Assembly (NCBI GenBank): GCA_031291615.1
Contig: JARLIS010000024.1
Span: 1-64,000, forward strand
Reading direction: 5' to 3'
From: Parvibaculum sp.
GTDB taxonomy: Bacteria > Pseudomonadota > Alphaproteobacteria > Parvibaculales > Parvibaculaceae
Length of the DNA: 64,000 bases
Shown here: in pieces, positions 59,495-64,000 of the stretch
How positions within the stretch are numbered: the first letter of the stretch is position 1
Layout of the letters: each line of letters begins with the position of its first letter
Program-made: the position numbers and the translations under genes
The notes under the pieces: model-generated
Databases searched by the model: none
What the model saw: the letters and a program-made list of their open reading frames with translations, nothing else
Told to the model about the DNA's origin: nothing

Positions 59495-60601
59495 TTACTC
59501 GGCGGCCGCGACGGCCTCGGTCGGATGGCCGCCTTCCATGGCGTTGAGAACGCGCGGATCGTCGAACACCGGAATCCCCGCTTCCTCGTATTTCTTGAGC
59601 ACCGTCGGCGTCAGAAGCCCGACGCGCGCAAGCGCCGGCATCATCAGGTCCTTCAGCGCATGAACCTGTCCCGGCGGCAATGTCTGCGCGATGCCTTCGT
59701 CGGCGGCTTCCTTCAGCCCCTTGAAGAAGTCTTCCGCGTCGATGCCGCTATTCTCCAGAACCTGCATGAAGCCCGGATCGACCTTGTTGGCGATGGTGCC
59801 CGCCGTCTGCGCCTTGACGAGAATATCGACGGCGTTGAAGGCGAACTCCGCAAGGTCTTCCACATCGTCCTTGTGCAGCTTCTTGATGATCGGTCCGAGG
59901 AAGACATGACCGAAGGAGACATGCCGCGACTCGTCGCGCATCACATTGAATGTGAGCTGCTTCAGCAGCGGGCAGGTCGTCGAGCGATACATGTTGTTGA
60001 AGGCGCCGAGGGCGAGCCCTTCCACGATCATGTTCATGCCGATCATGACCTTCTCGTAGCGGTCGGATTGCAGCGTGGCGTCAATGAGCGCCTTCAGCCA
60101 TGGCGACATCGGATAGACCATGGCGATCTTGTCGCAATATTTGGAATAGACCTCGACGTGACGGGCCTCGTCCATCGTCTGCGTCGCGGCATAGAGTTTC
60201 GCGCCCGCATCCGGCACCGAATGGGTGACGCATGCCGCCGTCATCAGCGCGCCCTGTTCGCCATGCAGGAACTGGGAAAGAAGCTGAGCGGTCGAATGCG
60301 CCGTGAAGGTTTCGCGCTGCGATTTCGACAGCTTATTGAAGAAGGACATCTTGTGATAAATGTCCTGCTCATTGTTGATGAGCGGCTTCGAGGGATCGAC
60401 GGCCGTGTCCCAGGGCAGCAGATCGTCGGAATCCCACTGGTTCTGCTTCGCGCGCTTGTAGAGGTCGGCAACCTTCTCCTCGCCGAACTCGTATTGGAAG
60501 TGCCAGGCAATATCCATCGGGTGGCGATAGATGTCGTCCGGCGTCATTGTGACCTTCCAGTCGCCCTTCTTGACGAGCTTGGTCTCTGCCTTCGCATTCA
60601 T
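59495..60601 (-). CDS. Ferritin-like diiron protein, possible oxygenase
   Basis: A 368-residue helical protein with the ligand set of diiron carboxylate enzymes: Glu in FLHGEQGALM, then ExxH in MDEARHVEVY, Glu in IVEGLALGAF and ExxH in RDESRHVSFG. This is the R2/BMM-type E, ExxH, E, ExxH order. WDTAVDPSKPLI and DPGFMQVLENSGID are flanking conserved-looking parts. A 2Fe-2S ferredoxin gene lies 90 bases upstream on the same strand and could supply electrons, pointing to an oxygenase rather than iron storage. CGGAGG precedes ATG 60601. The substrate is unknown. Confidence 0.83.
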   Translation of the reverse strand: MNAKAETKLVKKGDWKVTMTPDDIYRHPMDIAWHFQYEFGEEKVADLYKRAKQNQWDSDDLLPWDTAVDPSKPLINNEQDIYHKMSFFNKLSKSQRETFTAHSTAQLLSQFLHGEQGALMTAACVTHSVPDAGAKLYAATQTMDEARHVEVYSKYCDKIAMVYPMSPWLKALIDATLQSDRYEKVMIGMNMIVEGLALGAFNNMYRSTTCPLLKQLTFNVMRDESRHVSFGHVFLGPIIKKLHKDDVEDLAEFAFNAVDILVKAQTAGTIANKVDPGFMQVLENSGIDAEDFFKGLKEAADEGIAQTLPPGQVHALKDLMMPALARVGLLTPTVLKKYEEAGIPVFDDPRVLNAMEGGHPTEAVAAAE

Positions 60602-60691
60602 GGCCTTACCTCCGTGATGTGGCCGCGTCTTCTTGTCTTTCGCGGCCGATGAGTTCCTGGCGCGAGGCATTCACTGCCCGCGTCACGCAAG

Positions 60692-61012
60692 TCAGTACTG
60701 GCGGGCGGGCGTGCGCACGACGAGGCCGTCGAGCTTGTCGTCCACCTTGATCTGGCAGGAAAGCCGGCTGTTCTCTTTGACGTCGAAGGCGAAGTCGAGC
60801 ATGTCGCGTTCAAGCTCTTCCATGGGCGGGAGCTTCCCCACCCAGCTTTCATCGACATAGACGTGGCAGGTGGCGCAGGCGCAGGCCCCGCCGCAATCGC
60901 CCTCTATGCCGGCGATGGTGTAGCGGACGGCGCCTTCCATGACCGAAAGACCGTTCTGCACCTCGACCACATGCTCGGTTCCGTCGAACTCGATATATTT
61001 GACTTTCGCCAT
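60692..61012 (-). CDS. Adrenodoxin-type 2Fe-2S ferredoxin
   Basis: A 106-residue ferredoxin. Cluster ligands are in [16 protein letters not shown] plus the distal Cys in RLSCQIKV, the spacing of vertebrate-type (P450 or Isc) ferredoxins. [18 protein letters not shown] is a typical N-terminus, so ATG 61012 is preferred over a GTG six codons upstream. It probably feeds the diiron protein next door; the window's P450 is another possible client. Confidence 0.93.
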   Translation of the reverse strand: MAKVKYIEFDGTEHVVEVQNGLSVMEGAVRYTIAGIEGDCGGACACATCHVYVDESWVGKLPPMEELERDMLDFAFDVKENSRLSCQIKVDDKLDGLVVRTPARQY

Positions 61013-61482
61013 CTCCAGCGTCGCTCTCACAGGCCGTTTCCCGCGCCCCTGCCGTTTGCTCGGCTTTTACCGGGGGTCTATATCCATAAAAATTTTGTAC
61101 CTATTCGGCCGCGCCCGCCCTGTGGCGAAGTGTCCGGCAGGCGGCGGGAAGGTGCGACAGATGGTCCGCTGCCCGCCGAAACATGAGATTGAGATGCAAT
61201 GGAGCCTTTGAATTTGGCCCCTTTCGCCGCCATGAACTCAGTAAGCGGACGAATATGCGCCGGAGGCGGACCCCGGTTGCGAACGGCCCCGGCAATCCGC
61301 CCCGCGGAATGGACGCCCCCCGGATGGCTGAAATTGGTCGCAACTGTGCCGGTGAGGTCACGGTTTCCGCCAATTTAGGACATACGAGCCCGCCCGAATT
61401 CCTGTACAAAGGGCCCCTGTTCGACGCAGCTCGCCCTTCCCATATGAAAAATGAAGGGGCGCGTCTGGATCAAGGTGCCGAT
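61013..61482. other. Intergenic region, no supported gene
   Basis: The 470 bases between the divergent ferredoxin and secreted-protein genes hold no ORF with a convincing ribosome site. An AT-rich patch at 61078-61105 (minus strand TTTTTATGGATATAGAC) is a plausible ferredoxin promoter. The plus-strand frame of the next gene is open upstream but its translation looks unnatural. Confidence 0.4.
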
Positions 61483-61857
61483 ATGAAGAATCTCATGAAG
61501 AAAAACCTGTTCGCTGCCGGCGCCGTGGTTTTCGCCGTCGCCCTGTCGGGCCTGCCGGCTCTGGCCGATGACGCCGCGCCGGCTCCCGCGCCGCAGGCGG
61601 GCGACCACTTCGAGATTCACGACAATGCCGACACGGTGCCCCTGAACCACCGCTCGAACGAAGATCCGCGCTACGACACGCAGAAGCAGCACGAAGCGGA
61701 AATGTACGCCGAGCAGTATGAAAAGAAGCGCGCCGAAGAAGCGCTGAAGCAGAAAAAGCTGCTCGACGGCATGAACCGGCTTTCCCCGAACAACGACCGC
61801 ACGGGCAGCGGCGCCGGGGCGACGGGCGCGGGCTTCCCGGCCAACGTCCCCTACTGA
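61483..61857 (+). CDS. Secreted charged small protein
   Basis: A 124-residue protein with a Sec signal (MKNLMKKNLFAAGAVVFAVA, ending PALADD), a short acidic/proline linker and a highly charged, probably coiled segment (TQKQHEAEMYAEQYEKKRAEEALKQKK in pieces), then a Gly-rich tail. I do not recognise a family. It is convergent with tamB, with 4 bases between the stops. Confidence 0.75.
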   Translation: MKNLMKKNLFAAGAVVFAVALSGLPALADDAAPAPAPQAGDHFEIHDNADTVPLNHRSNEDPRYDTQKQHEAEMYAEQYEKKRAEEALKQKKLLDGMNRLSPNNDRTGSGAGATGAGFPANVPY

Positions 61858-61861
61858 CGGG

Positions 61862-64000
61862 TCAATAGTCCCATTTCCAGTTGATGCCGACATCGCCGGA
61901 TGCATTCTGTCCGATCCGCGTGTCGACGCTGATCTGCGGCGTTACGGTGATCTCGACCTTGACCGAGGAGTCGCTCGCAAGCGCGCCCTGCTCGACGCCG
62001 ACATAGACGCGCTTCTCGATGTATTTTCCGGCTGAAACCGTCGTCGCGCCGGACTGGGCGCTGTCGATCCGGAGCACATCGAGGCCAAGCGATTGCTGCA
62101 CCCGGTCGAGAATGCCCACGCCGCTCACGCCGAACCCGTTGCCTGAAAGCTGCGCCAGAGTGTTGGCGAGCTGCACGCCTTCCGTCGCCGAAAGCTCGCC
62201 CACGCCCTTGTTGAACAGAATGCGCGCCAGCAATTCGTCGCGCGGAAGATCGGGCGTCGATGAAAGCGCAATCGAAGGCGACGAGCTTTGCCCCGTCACG
62301 CTGACAGTGGCGGCGAGGTCGCTGCGCTTGTAGTCGAGCGCAATGTCGAGGTTCGGATCGATGGGCGTTTCGCCGAGGAAACGCACCGCCCCCTTGGTGA
62401 GCGTGAATGTCTTGCCGGCAAAATCGAAAGCGCCGCGCAGGCTCGTCAGCGTGCCCGTCACGGCAGGCGCCTCGGCCGGCCCCAAAATCTCAAGATCGCC
62501 GGACCACAGCGAATCGAGGCCGCGCCCGCTGACGCGCGCGGGCTTGCCGATCGAAAGCTCGATGCCGAGTTGCAGCGGAATTCCGGGCTCCGCCGCCGCC
62601 CGCGCCGCGCGCGACGGCACGCCGTTGATCTCGACGACGTCGATCTCGGGAATGCTTGCCGCAATGCTTTCCGGAATGCGGATTTGTGCATTCGTGGTAG
62701 TGAGCTTTCCCTTGAGCGTCAGCGGCGCGTCCGCTTCCGGCGGAAAACGCGGACCCAGAAGCTGAAGCGCGCCGTCGACCGAAACATCGGCGTCGCTCCG
62801 GCGCACCAGATGCGCATCGGCGAAATTCGCATTGATCGAAATGGCCGGGAAGGTGCCCCGGACGAGCGAGACCATGCCGTCGGCCTTCACCTTGCCCTGT
62901 TCGCCGTCATCGGCATCGAGCGTGAAATTGAGGCTGCGGCTCTCGCTGCCTTCGAGCTTGAGCGTCAGGTGCTTCAGAAGCGTGCCGCTGTCGAAATTCT
63001 CGTAGCTGCCATCGGTGAGGTTCGCCGTGCCGTCGATGAGCGGTGCCGAAACATCGCCGCTCACGGTAAGCGCCACCTGCGCCGCCCCTGAGATCTGCTG
63101 GTTGCCGATGTCGGCAAGTGCCGCAAGCGAAGCGATTGGCCCCTCCCAGGTGAACTTGGCCGAAACGGGCCCGCGTCCGGCCGGCATCGGCCAGGCGCCC
63201 TTCGGGTCGCGGATCACGGGGAGCGAGGCGGTGAGGTCGAAGGGTTCGGTCGAAACGCCTTGCGCCCGCGCTGTCGCGTCGAACCGGCCTTTCGCCCATT
63301 GGCCGTCGACGGTGGCGTTGAAGGCAGGCCTGTCGCCCTCGAGCCCTTGCGAAATCGCGACCTCGTCGAAGCGGAGCGCGAGCGCGCCCGTGCCGCGCGC
63401 CGTATCGAGATCGAAGCTGCCGCTCGCCGTCCCCTCGATCGCATCGACGGGCATCAGCAGCGCCGCCAGATCGAGCGGGACCGCCTTGCCCTCGACATGA
63501 AGGCGCGCGGCCCGAGCGGCGATGGCGAAATCTGCGGTAAGAAGCCCCGCGCCGGGCGCGCCTCGCATGTCGATGGCGAGGCTTTTCGCCGCGATGCCGT
63601 TTGCCAGTTCGATGCGCACGGGCTTTGCAAGCGCCGCCGACGCCTCGCCCAGCGCCAGACGAAAGGCTTCGAGGTTCAGCGCAGCGCCGGTGAAACTTGC
63701 GCGCGTCGTCAGCGAGAGGGGCAGCGGTTTGGCCGCTTCGCGCATGCCTGCAATCTCGGCGGCGAGCGCCAGCCTGTCGAGCGGCCCCTGCGCGCGGATG
63801 TCGAACTTTGTCAGATGCGTGATACCCGCTTGACCGGACATCGCCGAAAGCCTCGCATCCACCGCCGCCTTGCCGAACAGGTCGGTCAGCGCCGCATCGA
63901 GCGTCGCATGGTCGAGCATGACGGCGACGCCGGGATCGAGGTCGAGCCGGCGCGCGGCAAAGGCGAGCGTCGCATTCTGCTTGCCGCCATGGGCGTCGAT
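61862..64000 (-). CDS. tamB: TamB/DUF490 translocation and assembly module protein, N-terminus beyond window
   Basis: At least 713 residues of an AsmA/TamB-type protein. The frame stays open through the right edge, so the ATG at 63919 is internal and the gene is truncated by the window. Repeated amphipathic beta segments fill the body, and the conserved C-terminal DUF490 domain is complete: RGAFDFAGKTFTLTKGAVRFLG, SSTPDLPRDELLARILFNKG, GVGILDRVQQSLGLDVLRID, GKYIEKRVYVGVEQG and the terminal NWKWDY strand. TamB spans the periplasm and works with the Omp85 protein TamA in outer-membrane protein or lipid transport; tamA is expected just beyond the right edge. Confidence 0.93.
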   Translation of the reverse strand: MDAHGGKQNATLAFAARRLDLDPGVAVMLDHATLDAALTDLFGKAAVDARLSAMSGQAGITHLTKFDIRAQGPLDRLALAAEIAGMREAAKPLPLSLTTRASFTGAALNLEAFRLALGEASAALAKPVRIELANGIAAKSLAIDMRGAPGAGLLTADFAIAARAARLHVEGKAVPLDLAALLMPVDAIEGTASGSFDLDTARGTGALALRFDEVAISQGLEGDRPAFNATVDGQWAKGRFDATARAQGVSTEPFDLTASLPVIRDPKGAWPMPAGRGPVSAKFTWEGPIASLAALADIGNQQISGAAQVALTVSGDVSAPLIDGTANLTDGSYENFDSGTLLKHLTLKLEGSESRSLNFTLDADDGEQGKVKADGMVSLVRGTFPAISINANFADAHLVRRSDADVSVDGALQLLGPRFPPEADAPLTLKGKLTTTNAQIRIPESIAASIPEIDVVEINGVPSRAARAAAEPGIPLQLGIELSIGKPARVSGRGLDSLWSGDLEILGPAEAPAVTGTLTSLRGAFDFAGKTFTLTKGAVRFLGETPIDPNLDIALDYKRSDLAATVSVTGQSSSPSIALSSTPDLPRDELLARILFNKGVGELSATEGVQLANTLAQLSGNGFGVSGVGILDRVQQSLGLDVLRIDSAQSGATTVSAGKYIEKRVYVGVEQGALASDSSVKVEITVTPQISVDTRIGQNASGDVGINWKWDY

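Noticed and set aside
61183..61482. N-terminal extension of the secreted protein at 61483
   Set aside because: The frame is open but would bury the signal peptide, and the encoded residues look like non-coding translation.

Overview
The window is high-GC, densely coded alphaproteobacterial chromosome. It has no rRNA, tRNA, CRISPR array, insertion sequence or phage gene that I can see. A Tad/Cpa pilus locus, FixJ- and OmpR-type signalling, PHA metabolism, alkylsulfatases, a Rieske oxygenase and many acyl-CoA and xenobiotic enzymes suggest an environmental Rhizobiales-like degrader, perhaps close to Parvibaculum. That placement is inference from gene content. The first ~110 bases differ sharply in composition and look like a poor-quality contig end; the last gene (tamB) runs off the right edge.

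Layout. 0-6 kb: Tad pilus assembly (cpaE, cpaF, tadB, tadC, tadD, a small lipoprotein, Flp pilin, TadE). 6-9 kb: a cytosolic sensor kinase convergent with an OmpR-type regulator. 9-15 kb: a Rap1a-like secreted protein, a P450, a glycine-rich lipoprotein and an SdsA1-type alkylsulfatase. 15-23 kb: a compact set of small envelope and stress proteins (His-rich periplasmic protein, DUF1003, small membrane proteins, collagen-like lipoprotein, SYLF protein, DUF3309, CsbD) around a ~1480-residue CheB-CheR-PAS-kinase-REC-REC-LuxR fusion. 23-31 kb: glycine-zipper lipoprotein, AhpD-like protein, phaC-phaZ, and a monooxygenase/kinase-like/alcohol dehydrogenase group. 31-48 kb: glycosyltransferase, formylglycine sulfatase, DsbA/HCCA-isomerase fusion, haloalkane dehalogenase, Rieske oxygenase, SDRs, LLM flavoenzyme, two TetR regulators, enoyl-CoA hydratase, VOC epimerase, old-yellow-enzyme reductase, hydrolase-membrane fusion and nitronate monooxygenase. 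49-55 kb: 7TM sensor kinase with OmpR regulator, copper P-type ATPase with DUF305 protein, 1-Cys peroxiredoxin. 55-64 kb: a second alkylsulfatase, MDR reductase, PAS-only protein, diiron protein with 2Fe-2S ferredoxin, and tamB.

The strongest unexplained signal is an 11-base element, GTA(T/G)(T/A)TTCCGA, present five times between 14.9 and 22.4 kb. Each copy is intergenic, points at a gene or transcription unit, and is followed 26 or 27 bases later by a -10-like hexamer. I saw no other copy in the window by eye. The elements flank the large fusion protein, which ends in a FixJ-like receiver plus LuxR-type HTH. I propose a local regulon in which this single-polypeptide phosphorelay switches on the surrounding small envelope/stress genes. 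Other readable control sites are a MerR/CueR-type promoter (19-base spacer) before the copper ATPase and perfect palindromes before the dehalogenase, the Rieske oxygenase and the enoyl-CoA hydratase/epimerase pair.
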